Assembly: GCA_009780175.1 (NCBI GenBank)
Contig: WRAO01000016.1
Coordinates: 1 to 47,123 of the forward strand
Direction of reading: 5' to 3'
Length of the DNA: 47,123 nt
From: Oscillospiraceae bacterium
GTDB lineage: Bacteria; Bacillota; Clostridia; Oscillospirales; Oscillospiraceae
The position numbers and the translations under genes were made by a program. The stretch's first letter is position 1. Each line of letters starts with the position of its first letter. The notes beneath the pieces are model-generated. The model did no database searches. It was not told the origin of the DNA and worked only from the letters and a program-made list of their open reading frames with translations. This document shows, one piece after another, positions 24,371-33,456 of the stretch.

Positions 24371-26680
24371 ATGCTGACAACGCTAAAAAAACGCCGCCTG
24401 CCGATTATGGTTGGAGTCGGCATTATCTTGGTGATTATACTCATCACAATTCTATTCCCGAGCGGAGGAGATGCGGCCAGTGCCCAGCGGAATATACACT
24501 CCGCCGAGGCCAAAGTCGGCACACTCGCGTCCACGGTGACGGGCACAGGAAGCCTTGCGACCGAGCGCGGGGAGGCAGTCCGCATTCCGATCGGCCTTAC
24601 GGTAGATGAAGTTTTTGTTGCCTCCGGCGACATTGTACAGGCGGGGGATGTGCTCGCTGTGTTTGATATGGGTTCCATCCTAAGCCGTATTGCGGTAGTG
24701 CAAGAAGAAATCGAGGAGATTGACCGCGAGCTTGAACGCGTCCGCACCGATACAGAACCCACGCGGATCATTACCCAAGTGGCCGGGCGGATTGAAACCA
24801 TTTTCCCGGCGGTGGGAGACTCGGTTTTGACCACCATGCTGAACGACCGCGCCCTCGCGCTCCTCGTCGTAGACGGATCGGACAGCACACTTGCGATTAC
24901 AGGGATATCCGGCCAAATTGCGCAAATTCATGTCAGCGAAAACCAACATGTTGCGGCAGGCGCGACCCTATTTACGCTCTCTGATGTTGACGCGTCCCCC
25001 GTCTATCGCGAGCTGATGCGAGACAGGGAGGAGCAGACGGAAATCTTACATAGCCTCCTCAGCCTTGCTCAATCCGGCGGGGTACAGACTGCAGCGTTTG
25101 ATGGCATCGTACAAAATGTCGCCATTGGGGATCGTCCGACACCCGGCGGTACAGGGGGCGGCGGGGGTATCAATATTCCGGGGGGGCTGCCGCCCGGCAT
25201 GATTGGTCTTATGAGCCATACACCGGGCCCGATTGACGGGGATGCCCTTGGTATCGTCCGCCTGGCGGCAATTGAGGCGGAGGAGCCGCCGAGTGAGCCG
25301 CCAGCCGAATCCCCGAATGAGCCGCCAAACGATCCGCCGATCGAAACACCAAGTGAGCCGAATGACCCGCCGAAAGAGACACCGAACGAGCCGCCAAATG
25401 TCCCATCGGAACCCCCAAGTGATCCGAATCAACCACCAATCGAAACCCCAAACGGACCCCAAACGGACCCACCAAATGCCCCATCCAACGGTTCAAATAA
25501 CGCGTGGCCGACTTTTCCGGTTCCTTTTTTTACCGAGATTGATACCCTGAATCCGCACTTAATCGATCTCGCACCGGTTCCCGGACAGCCTCCATTGACC
25601 TCTATAACAGCGCCAAATAACTGGAGTGGTATGATCTGGTGGATTCCGTCTGTGGATGTATTCCAGGCGGATACGACCTATTTTGCGGTTATTATGCTCG
25701 TAGCAAATGACCTCAGCTACACCTTTTCTCCGATGATTGTGGCCGATATTGCCGCTACGGGAGCATTTTTCGCGGGAACACCGCGCTTGCAAGGCCCCTT
25801 TTTTACGGCAGTCATTGGCTACAGCGGTGGGGCTCCGGGCTGGTGGCCGCCAACTTTGCCGAGTATCCCATGGCCCCCGGACTGGTGGCCCCCCACCATT
25901 GATTGGCCTGATATTTCAGATTTTCTTCCCGATTTTGACTTCTCAGACCTCCTCCCGGACTTTTCTTTCCCGGATTTCGATTTTAACTTCCCGGATTTCG
26001 ACTTTGACTTCGAGTTCCCGGATTTCGATTTCAGTTTCCCCGAGTTTGACTTCGAATTCCCGGACTTTGACTTCTCCTTCCCGGATTTTGACTTCAATCT
26101 TGGCGGGTTTCCCGGCTTGGACGGCGGGAGCCAGAGCCAACACGAAATGACTGCCTTTACCATCGCCCCGGCGGAGTATATGCAGTTGATCGTCAACATC
26201 GACGAGCGGGACATCCTTGCTCTGGCCGTGGGCCAGCGGGCGGAGGTCAGTCTGGACGCGATTGAAGGGGTGCACTTCCCCGGTGCGATCAGCCGCATCA
26301 ACACCACGGGTACTACGGCGGGCGGCGGGGCGCGCTATGCGGTGGAGATACTGATTCCCAGAACGGCACAGATGCTGCCCGGCATGAGCGCCTCGGCGAT
26401 CATCACTACAGACGAGGCTTTTGATATTCTTCTGATTCCGGTTGAGGCGCTTCAGGAAGAGGGGCTTAATGTCTTTGTCTATACGGAACTTGTCGGCGGT
26501 GAGCCGGCGAATCCTGTGTCTGTCCGCACGGGGCTATCTGATGGGCTTTATGTTGAGATCATTGAAGGTCTACGGGCGGGAGATACGGTATATTACGTTG
26601 TGCAGCAGGCTTTCCGCTGGCCCACATGGGGAATGGCGCCACCTCCCGGGTTTGGTGGCGGAGGGGGCGGCGGTAACTGA
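24371..26680 (+). CDS. HlyD/MacA-type membrane-fusion protein with Pro-rich and FPDF-repeat insertion
   Basis: This 769-residue adaptor for an ABC exporter starts at the ATG at 24371, behind AGGAG. A membrane anchor spans residues about 11-29. A lipoyl-like/adaptor half follows (47-250; VASGDIVQAGDVLAVFD, short coiled coil, FDGIVQNVAIG). Residues about 593-750 complete the usual fold (YMQLIVNIDERDILALAVGQ, LPGMSASAIITT), with a Gly-rich tail. Between them lie about 340 extra residues: a Gly stretch; a Pro/Glu/Asn linker (about 304-378); a domain resembling surface beta domains (FQADTTYFAVIMLVANDLSYTF); a Trp/Pro segment; and about ten FPDFDF-like units (about 517-577). Normal homologues are about 400-500 residues. 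It forms an operon with the ATPase and permease. The insert's role is unknown. Confidence 0.88.
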   Translation: MLTTLKKRRLPIMVGVGIILVIILITILFPSGGDAASAQRNIHSAEAKVGTLASTVTGTGSLATERGEAVRIPIGLTVDEVFVASGDIVQAGDVLAVFDMGSILSRIAVVQEEIEEIDRELERVRTDTEPTRIITQVAGRIETIFPAVGDSVLTTMLNDRALALLVVDGSDSTLAITGISGQIAQIHVSENQHVAAGATLFTLSDVDASPVYRELMRDREEQTEILHSLLSLAQSGGVQTAAFDGIVQNVAIGDRPTPGGTGGGGGINIPGGLPPGMIGLMSHTPGPIDGDALGIVRLAAIEAEEPPSEPPAESPNEPPNDPPIETPSEPNDPPKETPNEPPNVPSEPPSDPNQPPIETPNGPQTDPPNAPSNGSNNAWPTFPVPFFTEIDTLNPHLIDLAPVPGQPPLTSITAPNNWSGMIWWIPSVDVFQADTTYFAVIMLVANDLSYTFSPMIVADIAATGAFFAGTPRLQGPFFTAVIGYSGGAPGWWPPTLPSIPWPPDWWPPTIDWPDISDFLPDFDFSDLLPDFSFPDFDFNFPDFDFDFEFPDFDFSFPEFDFEFPDFDFSFPDFDFNLGGFPGLDGGSQSQHEMTAFTIAPAEYMQLIVNIDERDILALAVGQRAEVSLDAIEGVHFPGAISRINTTGTTAGGGARYAVEILIPRTAQMLPGMSASAIITTDEAFDILLIPVEALQEEGLNVFVYTELVGGEPANPVSVRTGLSDGLYVEIIEGLRAGDTVYYVVQQAFRWPTWGMAPPPGFGGGGGGGN

Positions 26681-27348
26681 TGATTCGCTTTGAGAATGTG
26701 AGAAAAACTTACTATATCGGCGGGGAAGAAGTCAAAGCGCTCGATGGGATTGATCTCTTTATCGGCCAGGGTGAGTTTGTGGCTATCATCGGTCCATCCG
26801 GCAGCGGAAAGAGTACGCTTATGAACATCATGGGCTGTCTTGACACGGCTGACAGCGGCATATATGAGTTGGACGGCCAGCGCATTGAGCAGTATTCCGA
26901 AAACGAACTGGCGCGCATCCGAAACCGCAAGATTGGATTTATCTTCCAGAACTTTAACCTCCTGTCTAAGATGACGGCGGAGGAGAACGTGGAACTGCCG
27001 CTTATTTACCAGGGGCTCAGCGCTTCTGTTCGGCGGCAGCGCGTGGCGGAGGCCATGGCGCTCGTGGAGCTCACCGGGCGCGGCAAGCACAAACCCACGG
27101 AGCTCTCCGGTGGGCAGCAGCAACGCGTGGCGATTGCCCGTGCGCTTGCCACCCGACCCAGCCTGCTTCTGGCGGACGAGCCGACGGGCAACCTCGACTC
27201 CCGTACCGGTGTTGAGATTATGGCGCTCTTTCATCGGCTTCATCAGGAGGGGAATACCCTCGTGCTCATCACCCACGACCAGAAAGTCGCAGATCAAGCG
27301 GTCCGCCGGATCAAGATCAGCGACGGGAAGGTAGAGGAGGTGACGTAG
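26680..27348 (+). CDS. MacB/LolD-type ABC transporter ATPase
   Basis: This 222-residue ATPase subunit powers the adaptor-permease pair. Walker [10 protein letters not shown] is near residue 39, the Q-loop in [11 protein letters not shown], the signature [15 protein letters not shown], Walker [14 protein letters not shown], and the switch His in LITHD. The typical [21 protein letters not shown] opening is that of the MacB/LolD/FtsE group. Its ATG shares one base with the adaptor stop (TGATG), so the two are translationally coupled. Length is standard. Confidence 0.95.
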   Translation: MIRFENVRKTYYIGGEEVKALDGIDLFIGQGEFVAIIGPSGSGKSTLMNIMGCLDTADSGIYELDGQRIEQYSENELARIRNRKIGFIFQNFNLLSKMTAEENVELPLIYQGLSASVRRQRVAEAMALVELTGRGKHKPTELSGGQQQRVAIARALATRPSLLLADEPTGNLDSRTGVEIMALFHRLHQEGNTLVLITHDQKVADQAVRRIKISDGKVEEVT

Positions 27349-28530
27349 GTGGTTTGGCAATGCGTCAAAATGGCGTTCAAGGCGATTGTGGCAAACCGGA
27401 TGCGGGCGTTTCTCACGATGCTTGGCATTATTGTGGGCGTCATCGCGCTTGTGGTGTTGGTTTCCCTCGTCACCAGCGCGGGCGACGCGGTGACGGAGCA
27501 GGTGGAAGGACTTGGCACGGACCTGATCCGCGTCACCATCACAGATGATGGGGGCCGTCCGCTCCAGTTGGAGGAAGTGGCTAACTTTACCTTGCATGAG
27601 GACATCGGCGCGGCGGCTCCGGTGAACCAAGTAGCCGCGACGGCAAGATTCGGCTCTGAGCGCGGGCGCGCCACTGTCACCGGAACGACGCCGAGCTATG
27701 CTGAAATCTCCGGTGTTACCATGGTCGCCGGTCGCTTCTTGCGCACGACGGATGTGGACAACAATACCCATGTCGCCGTGATCGCCGAACGCGCCGCAGA
27801 GGCTCTTTTTGGTACTACGGAGGTGATTGGCGCGCCGCTCTCCTTAAACGGACGGCCTTTCACGGTTGTAGGCGTTGTGGAAGACCAGGAATCTCTTACC
27901 AATCTCCTGATGCCGGGACATACGATCTATATTCCCTATACCACGGCTGTCCGCATGGCGGATCATTTGTCCAGCGCGGTGACGACGATGATTGTCTCCG
28001 CCGCTGACGGCGACATGAACGCGGCTGAGGCGGCGATGGATGAAATGCTCCTTGAGCGTTTTCGCCGCAACCCGGACGCCTTTGGTATGTTCAACCAAGC
28101 GCTTATGGCGGAGGCGATGGACGAGATCACCAATATGCTCACGTATCTCCTTGGCGGCGTGGCGGCGATCAGTCTTCTTGTCGGTGGGATCGGGATTATG
28201 AATATCATGCTGGTTTCTGTCACAGAGCGGACGAAGGAGATCGGTGTCCGCAAGGCGATCGGCGCGGGGCGGTGGAGCATTATGTTCCAGTTTCTCATTG
28301 AAGCGTTGGTTATTTGCATGATCGGCTGTGCGATCGGCGTTGCGCTCTCCTGGGGGATATTAGAGGTCGCCTCTTTCCTGGTCGGTGATGTGATGGATTT
28401 CCGCATTTCGTTGGATGTGGTGGGCGTGGCGGTGGCGTTTTCGCTGTTTATTGGGCTGGTGTTTGGGCTTTATCCGGCGAATAAGGCGGCTAGCAAGCGG
28501 CCGATTGAGGCGTTGCGCTACGCGGGGTAA
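27349..28530 (+). CDS. MacB/FtsX-type ABC permease
   Basis: This 393-residue permease has the MacB topology: one membrane segment near the N-terminus (AFLTMLGIIVGVIALVVLV), a large extracytoplasmic domain (about 45-265), then three segments, with the coupling motif ERTKEIGVRKAIGAG between the second and third. With the ATPase and adaptor it should make a Gram-positive MacAB-like exporter for peptides, lipids or drugs. It starts at GTG 27349, 8 bases after GAGGAGG (27334-27340), directly behind the ATPase stop. A terminator closes the operon. The substrate is not visible. Confidence 0.93.
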   Translation: MVWQCVKMAFKAIVANRMRAFLTMLGIIVGVIALVVLVSLVTSAGDAVTEQVEGLGTDLIRVTITDDGGRPLQLEEVANFTLHEDIGAAAPVNQVAATARFGSERGRATVTGTTPSYAEISGVTMVAGRFLRTTDVDNNTHVAVIAERAAEALFGTTEVIGAPLSLNGRPFTVVGVVEDQESLTNLLMPGHTIYIPYTTAVRMADHLSSAVTTMIVSAADGDMNAAEAAMDEMLLERFRRNPDAFGMFNQALMAEAMDEITNMLTYLLGGVAAISLLVGGIGIMNIMLVSVTERTKEIGVRKAIGAGRWSIMFQFLIEALVICMIGCAIGVALSWGILEVASFLVGDVMDFRISLDVVGVAVAFSLFIGLVFGLYPANKAASKRPIEALRYAG

Positions 28531-28540
28531 TAGATATAAG

Positions 28541-28575
28541 AAGCTCCCCTTCGGCCAACTGCCGCAGGGGGGCTT
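28541..28575 (+). terminator. Terminator of the export operon
   Basis: AAGCTCCCC (28541-28549) pairs with GGGGGGCTT (28567-28575) with one G-T wobble, an inner hairpin CGGC/GCCG-like loop, and a run of T residues after it. Confidence 0.8.
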
Positions 28576-28594
28576 TTTTCTCTAATCCTCTTTA

Positions 28595-29018
28595 TTATGA
28601 GCCTGCGGCTCGCTTTCGCCGAAGGCGACCTCCTTTTTGCGTTGGCAAAAAGGAGGCAAAAAACAATTCAAGAGAAACCGAATGGTTTCTCTTGAAAATC
28701 TCTTCCTTTTGAACTTAGTGCATAGCAAAACACAGCGTCACAGCTTCCGCCTCGCCCGGCGGAAGGGAGTGCAGTGCGACAACCACCGCACATTCGTCTA
28801 GCGTACCGCACAAGAACACACACGCCCGAAAGCGATACAAACCTCCGCCGGCAGGCGGAACCCCAACCCTAAAACATCCCCAAACCAAAAGTCAAAAAGG
28901 AAGAGATCTTTAAGAGAAACCGATGGTTTCTCTTAAATTGCTTTTTTGGGTACTTTTTTGCCAACGCAAAAAAGTACCTCGCCTCAGCGAAACGAGCGCA
29001 GCGAGCCGCAGGCTCATA
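28595..29018. repeat. Nested-hairpin repeat element, copy B
   Basis: This non-coding stretch of about 425 bases lies between the export operon terminator and the gene ending at 29048. Its ends are mirror images (ATGAGCCTGCGGCTCGC at the left, its complement at the right). Going inward, each arm has a T-rich hairpin: CCTCCTTTTTGC-GTTG-complement at 28629-28656, and GGTACTTTTTTGC-CAAC-complement at 28949-28978. Next comes an AAGAGAAACC/GGTTTCTCTT hairpin (28670-28693; 28912-28934) and CTCTTCCTTTT. The centre has CTTCCGCC-TCGCCC-GGCGGAAG near 28744-28765. It is in direct orientation to copy A and inverted to copy C, to which it is nearly identical over most of its length. Confidence 0.8.
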
Positions 29019-29047
29019 TAAAAAAGAATGCTATAGAAAAGAATACC

Positions 29048-29908
29048 CTAATCCCCCCGCACTGGGTGCGCCTCCACCACAATGTGCGTATTCGGCGTAA
29101 ACCGGATTTCAAACAGCCGGAAGTCCGCCGACCGGCCCGGATGTTGGTATACATTGCTCGCCGCCATCGCCTTTAGGTCGGTGGGGCTGAGCGGTCTGGG
29201 GAAGTAAATCCGTCCGATCGGCTCTCGCCGTACGACATATAGCGGCCGATATTCTCCCATATCCCGCAGGGAGGAGGTGCGGTAGTAGCCTGTCCAGTGT
29301 AGGTGGAGCGTATAGTCCGCAACGGTGAGTTTATCCATCTCAATCGCTGCGATGTCTTCTCGGATATCGCGTATGGTAGACGGCGCGCCCCAGTTGGCGC
29401 CGACTAGGAATAAAGTGGACAGCAGGACGCCGATCACCGCCAGGGTGACATGTTTCTTCTCTATTCCGTCGCCGCGCCGCAGCGAGACGAAGATCAGGAT
29501 GTTCCCGAGTACTACCAGCACGGTCGCCCCGATGCAGGTCCAAAGGACGAGCTGCATCCAGAGCAGGTATCCGTTCAGCAAATCGAGTGCGGTGTCTGCT
29601 TCCGCGAGCAGGCGTCCATCGGAGAGGTCAGCGATGAGGAAAGCGGCTGCGGCGATGCCGATGAGCAGAATTTGCAGCAAAGCGAGATCAATAAACCGAG
29701 AAAATACGGATTGAACGCGCTTTTGTCGGTTTCTCTCCTGCCAATTGTCGGCCGTTACGTCGATTTTTCTGCGCATGATCGCACGTACGGCGAAAGAAAT
29801 TGCCGCCATGACGAGGAAAAAGATCAAAAACCCGATCATCCAAGCCCAAACGGACCCGACGATTCCCTGGTCTATCTCCCCGCCGAACCAATCTAATAGA
29901 GCATCCAT
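29048..29908 (-). CDS. Unknown four-helix membrane protein downstream of addA
   Basis: I do not recognise this 286-residue protein. Four hydrophobic segments are visible (about 18-42, 73-94, 110-138, 152-170). Between the first two is a basic, charged cytoplasmic stretch (RRKIDVTADNWQERNRQKR). After the fourth segment comes an extracytoplasmic or cytoplasmic domain of about 115 residues with no known motif, rich in Tyr and Arg (YRTSSLRDMGEYRPLYVVRREP). AGAGGTGA precedes the ATG. It begins 39 bases after the addA stop on the same strand, so it is probably the last gene of the addB-addA transcript, and ends just before repeat copy B. Confidence 0.65.
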   Translation of the reverse strand: MDALLDWFGGEIDQGIVGSVWAWMIGFLIFFLVMAAISFAVRAIMRRKIDVTADNWQERNRQKRVQSVFSRFIDLALLQILLIGIAAAAFLIADLSDGRLLAEADTALDLLNGYLLWMQLVLWTCIGATVLVVLGNILIFVSLRRGDGIEKKHVTLAVIGVLLSTLFLVGANWGAPSTIRDIREDIAAIEMDKLTVADYTLHLHWTGYYRTSSLRDMGEYRPLYVVRREPIGRIYFPRPLSPTDLKAMAASNVYQHPGRSADFRLFEIRFTPNTHIVVEAHPVRGD

Positions 29909-29946
29909 CTATCAGTCACCTCTGGTTATTCTATTCTAATAGTCTA

Positions 29947-32900
29947 CTACATCTGAGCGGAAACCGCAACCTCTACAGGCTTGCCCGGGCCAAAGAAGTA
30001 GAGGAGCGCCTCTTTCACTGGGTGGCCGGTGATCTGTTCTAGCGCATATGCATAGGCCACCATCTGCGGCTGGTATTCTTCCGCCTTTGCCAGCAGTCCG
30101 CCGGGTGGTATATAGTCTGTTTTGAAATCGAGGAGGACGAGGCCGTCTGGTTCCTCCAGATAACAGTCCACAACACCTTGGAGCAAGATATCCTCCGCTC
30201 CGCCTGCGCCGAGGAATTCTCCGGCATGGACCAGGAGCGAAAACTTAAATTCCCGCCGCAGATTCTGGGCGGAGAGCACACGCTGTCCGAGCGGACTTTC
30301 GAAGAAGGTCCAAATCTGTTCGGCATCCACTGCTCCTGCGGCCTGATCGGTGATCCGCCCTTCTCGCTGCAGTCGGGCGATTTCTGTCTCGACGCCGTAT
30401 CGGCTCGTACAGCGGGTAAAGTCAATATACTGCATCACCAAGTGCGTGGCTGTTCCTCGCTCTGCGCCTGTCAATGGTTGATTTGCCTCGATAAACTTAG
30501 GTCGCCGGAACATGGGGGGGCGCTTTGCTTGTTGATGCGGGGCCGCCTCTGTGTCTGCCTCTAAATCTCGGTCACGCCCCTTGAGTTCTGTGGCGGTGAG
30601 TTTGCTGGGGAGGTCTACGGCTTCTGGGTGGAGATATTCCCATTGCAGAGGCGAACTGCGTTCGCCCGGCTCATCTGCAGGGCTGATCTCCTCCGCAGAA
30701 GCGGCATCCTGCTGATCGCCGCGCGCTGGTGCGGGCGGGATAGGTTCGTCCAGATCTGCGGACCCGACCCCACACTCGACCACGCGCACCGTCCACGGCG
30801 GCTCCGGGACGGATAAGGTCGGCAGTAAAATCCACGGCGCCGCGCTCGACTGCTCTGCCAGCACATAAGGCGACACCGCTTCCGATGCCATCAGGGCGAG
30901 GTCGCTCATCGTTTTTTCGGCGTTGTCCAGAGCGACGGTCATGAGGAGCCGATGTTTTGCCCGTGTCATAGCCACATAGAGAATGCGGAGTTCTTCCGCC
31001 AAGGCCTCTTGCCGGAGTTTTTGCCGAATCGCAAGCTGGGCTAGGGTCGGATAGCGGATCTTGCGGATCAAATCTCGCCGCACGCTGGCGATTCCGAGTT
31101 CGGGATGCACCAAAATTTGTGCCGTGAGGTCGCGGAGTTGAAAGCGCTTCGCGAGGTCTGGCAGGACGACTATGGGGAATTCGAGGCCTTTCGATTTATG
31201 CACGCTCATAATCGTCACGGCATCTCCGGCCCCGTGCGCCGCTGCCAATTTCGGCGGCTCTCCGGCTTCGAGCCGTTTTTCGAGTTGTGTGACGAAATCG
31301 AATAAACTCTTGCACCCGCTCTGCGCCATGCCTCGTGCATAGGCGAGGAGGGTCAGCAGGTTTTGCCGCCGCGTTTCGCCTTGGGGAAGAGCGGCGAAAA
31401 CAGGCAGTGCGCCTGTCTCGTGGGCCAGATACCAGAGGAATTGATCGACTGTCATATCCGGCGCCGCATCTCGCCACCGCGCGAGATTGGCGAGGAACGC
31501 GCGGCACTTCTCGCTCTCCACGGCGGAAATTTCTAAGGCATGAAAGAAACCGACACGTTTATCAGACAGCCGAATCTCTGCTAATTCGTCCGGGGTGAAC
31601 CCGAAGAGCGGTGAGCGCAAGACCCCGATCAGGGGGACATCTTGGAGCGGGTTTAGAATGACCGTCAACAAAGACAGGATGGAGGCAATCTCAACGGTAT
31701 AGAAAAACCCTTCTCCGGAAGATTTTGCCACGGGGATATCCAGTTCTTCCAGGGCTCGCTCAAAGCGGTAGCCTTTTCCCGAGACGCTCCGGAGCAGGAT
31801 CGCGAAGTCGCCCCAGGCGTAGCCTTCTTGATCGTGTAGGGTTCGAATTCGTGCGGCCACATGTCGGGCCTCCGCCATCTCGAAGGCGTCGCTGCCGTCT
31901 TTTGGCAGGGGCTTTTTATTGAGGATATCCAACTCCACTGCGGGTTCTGCGCCTTCCGGCTCGTCCTTGCCCGGATAAAGCGCTTCGCGGTCGCCGTAGT
32001 CCATCTCGCCAAAGGGTACCGACATGATCCGGCGGAACAGAAAATTTACCGCGTGCAGTACGCCGGGCCGGGAGCGAAAGTTTTTACCGAGCAGCACTTT
32101 GCGGCTTTCGCCCGGTATTGCCTCTGTATAATCCGGAAAGGCGCGATAATATCCCAGAAAAATCGTCGGGTCCGCCAGACGGAACCGGTAGATGGACTGC
32201 TTCACGTCTCCCACCATGAACCGACGGGAGCCGCATGCGCCGAGGGCGCGGAAGATCGCGTCTTGCAGGCCGGAGACATCTTGGAACTCGTCTACCATTA
32301 CCTCGGCATACCGCTCCGCCAGTTCTCCGGCGACAGCGGTGGGGAGGCCGCTTTCTTGATCTAATAGAAGTCGGATCGCGAGATGTTCCAGATCTGAAAA
32401 GTCCAAAACGTTTCGCCGCGTCTTTGCTTTTCGATACGCGCGGTCTACGTCTAGCACCAGGGCAATCAAAGCCTCGATCACCGGGCGAACGGCCGTCATA
32501 TCCTCAAATAATTCCAGAGAGGGCAGATCAAAGGAAGCGGTCCACTTGGAGGCGGCCTCTTTGCACCGCTTGTACACGCTCTTGAATTCCTCGTAGCCCG
32601 AAGCGCGTGGGCTCAACGCGGGAAGCGTTGACGCGGCATGGGTTTCGTCCCAGCCTATCTTCGTCGCCGCGGTAAAACGGGCCAGCCAGCTTATCAACTC
32701 ATCCCAGCTGGGGCCGTAGGCCTTGTTGAATTTTTCTTCCGTGCGGAACTCCTCCCGCACGGTGCGCATCTCCCGGAGCCAATCGTTGGACGCGGCTTCC
32801 GCCTGGCGGAGCAAATAAGCGCCCCAGGGCGTCTCCTTTGCGTCTGAAAGACCTGATACCTGAAGCTCTGCCAACCGCTCCGCCGCCCAGCCATCCGGGT

Positions 32901-33456
32901 TGGGGTGGCTGAGCAGCTTTTCGTGTACGTCGAGTACTGTCTCGATTAACGCCGCGTCTCGCCGGCCTTCTGACAATGTATCCACTAGTTCGACAAAGCC
33001 CGGGAATTCGTTTAATCGCGCGTAACGATCTTCGAGCAGGTCTTCCAAGACCTCTGACAGCATCGGCCCGGACTCGCTTTCGTCGGCCATACGAAATTGT
33101 GGATTTACGCCCAGCGTATGCGCGAATTCCCGGATGATCTTGCCGCAAAAGGCGTGGATCGTGTCAATGTCCGCGCTATAAACCAAGGCGCTCTGCCGCC
33201 GGAGATGCCGCGAGGGTCGAAGCGCGAGCCGATGGCTGATCTCTTCTAAAATCCGTCCCTTGAGTTCGGCGGCGGCAGCCCGCGTGAAGGTGATGATGAG
33301 GAATTGATTCAGTTCCGCCCCGGCCTCCACTTGGTCGAGCAGCCGTTCCACCAGTACGCGCGTTTTGCCGGACCCCGCAGCTGCGGCGACGAGGAGGTCG
33401 CCGGCTCTATCATCAATCGCGGCCCGCTGTTCGGGCGTGTATTGTGTATCAGCCAT
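29947..33456 (-). CDS. addA: ATP-dependent helicase/nuclease subunit A
   Basis: This 1169-residue UvrD-type helicase carries a C-terminal RecB-like nuclease. It is part of AddAB, which resects DNA double-strand breaks to a recombination hotspot and loads RecA. Motif I AAAGSGKTRVLVERL (residues about 24-38), LIITFTRAAAAELKGRI, VDEFQDVSGLQDAIF (motif II), GDVKQSIYRFRLADP, VTIMSVHKSKGLEFPIVVLPDL and LYVAMTRAKHRL are all present. The nuclease motif appears as GVVDCYLEEPDGLVLLDFKTDY near the end. It overlaps addB by 8 bases. Length is within the family range. Confidence 0.96.
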   Translation of the reverse strand: MADTQYTPEQRAAIDDRAGDLLVAAAAGSGKTRVLVERLLDQVEAGAELNQFLIITFTRAAAAELKGRILEEISHRLALRPSRHLRRQSALVYSADIDTIHAFCGKIIREFAHTLGVNPQFRMADESESGPMLSEVLEDLLEDRYARLNEFPGFVELVDTLSEGRRDAALIETVLDVHEKLLSHPNPDGWAAERLAELQVSGLSDAKETPWGAYLLRQAEAASNDWLREMRTVREEFRTEEKFNKAYGPSWDELISWLARFTAATKIGWDETHAASTLPALSPRASGYEEFKSVYKRCKEAASKWTASFDLPSLELFEDMTAVRPVIEALIALVLDVDRAYRKAKTRRNVLDFSDLEHLAIRLLLDQESGLPTAVAGELAERYAEVMVDEFQDVSGLQDAIFRALGACGSRRFMVGDVKQSIYRFRLADPTIFLGYYRAFPDYTEAIPGESRKVLLGKNFRSRPGVLHAVNFLFRRIMSVPFGEMDYGDREALYPGKDEPEGAEPAVELDILNKKPLPKDGSDAFEMAEARHVAARIRTLHDQEGYAWGDFAILLRSVSGKGYRFERALEELDIPVAKSSGEGFFYTVEIASILSLLTVILNPLQDVPLIGVLRSPLFGFTPDELAEIRLSDKRVGFFHALEISAVESEKCRAFLANLARWRDAAPDMTVDQFLWYLAHETGALPVFAALPQGETRRQNLLTLLAYARGMAQSGCKSLFDFVTQLEKRLEAGEPPKLAAAHGAGDAVTIMSVHKSKGLEFPIVVLPDLAKRFQLRDLTAQILVHPELGIASVRRDLIRKIRYPTLAQLAIRQKLRQEALAEELRILYVAMTRAKHRLLMTVALDNAEKTMSDLALMASEAVSPYVLAEQSSAAPWILLPTLSVPEPPWTVRVVECGVGSADLDEPIPPAPARGDQQDAASAEEISPADEPGERSSPLQWEYLHPEAVDLPSKLTATELKGRDRDLEADTEAAPHQQAKRPPMFRRPKFIEANQPLTGAERGTATHLVMQYIDFTRCTSRYGVETEIARLQREGRITDQAAGAVDAEQIWTFFESPLGQRVLSAQNLRREFKFSLLVHAGEFLGAGGAEDILLQGVVDCYLEEPDGLVLLDFKTDYIPPGGLLAKAEEYQPQMVAYAYALEQITGHPVKEALLYFFGPGKPVEVAVSAQM

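Noticed and set aside
25920-26100. Periodic DNA resembling a CRISPR or minisatellite array
   Set aside because: The period follows FPDFDF codons in frame within a good reading frame; unit lengths and codons vary and there are no spacers.
26593-27771. Minus-strand frame of about 390 codons opposite the ABC ATPase and permease
   Set aside because: The ATPase and permease carry complete family motifs on the plus strand; this frame has none.
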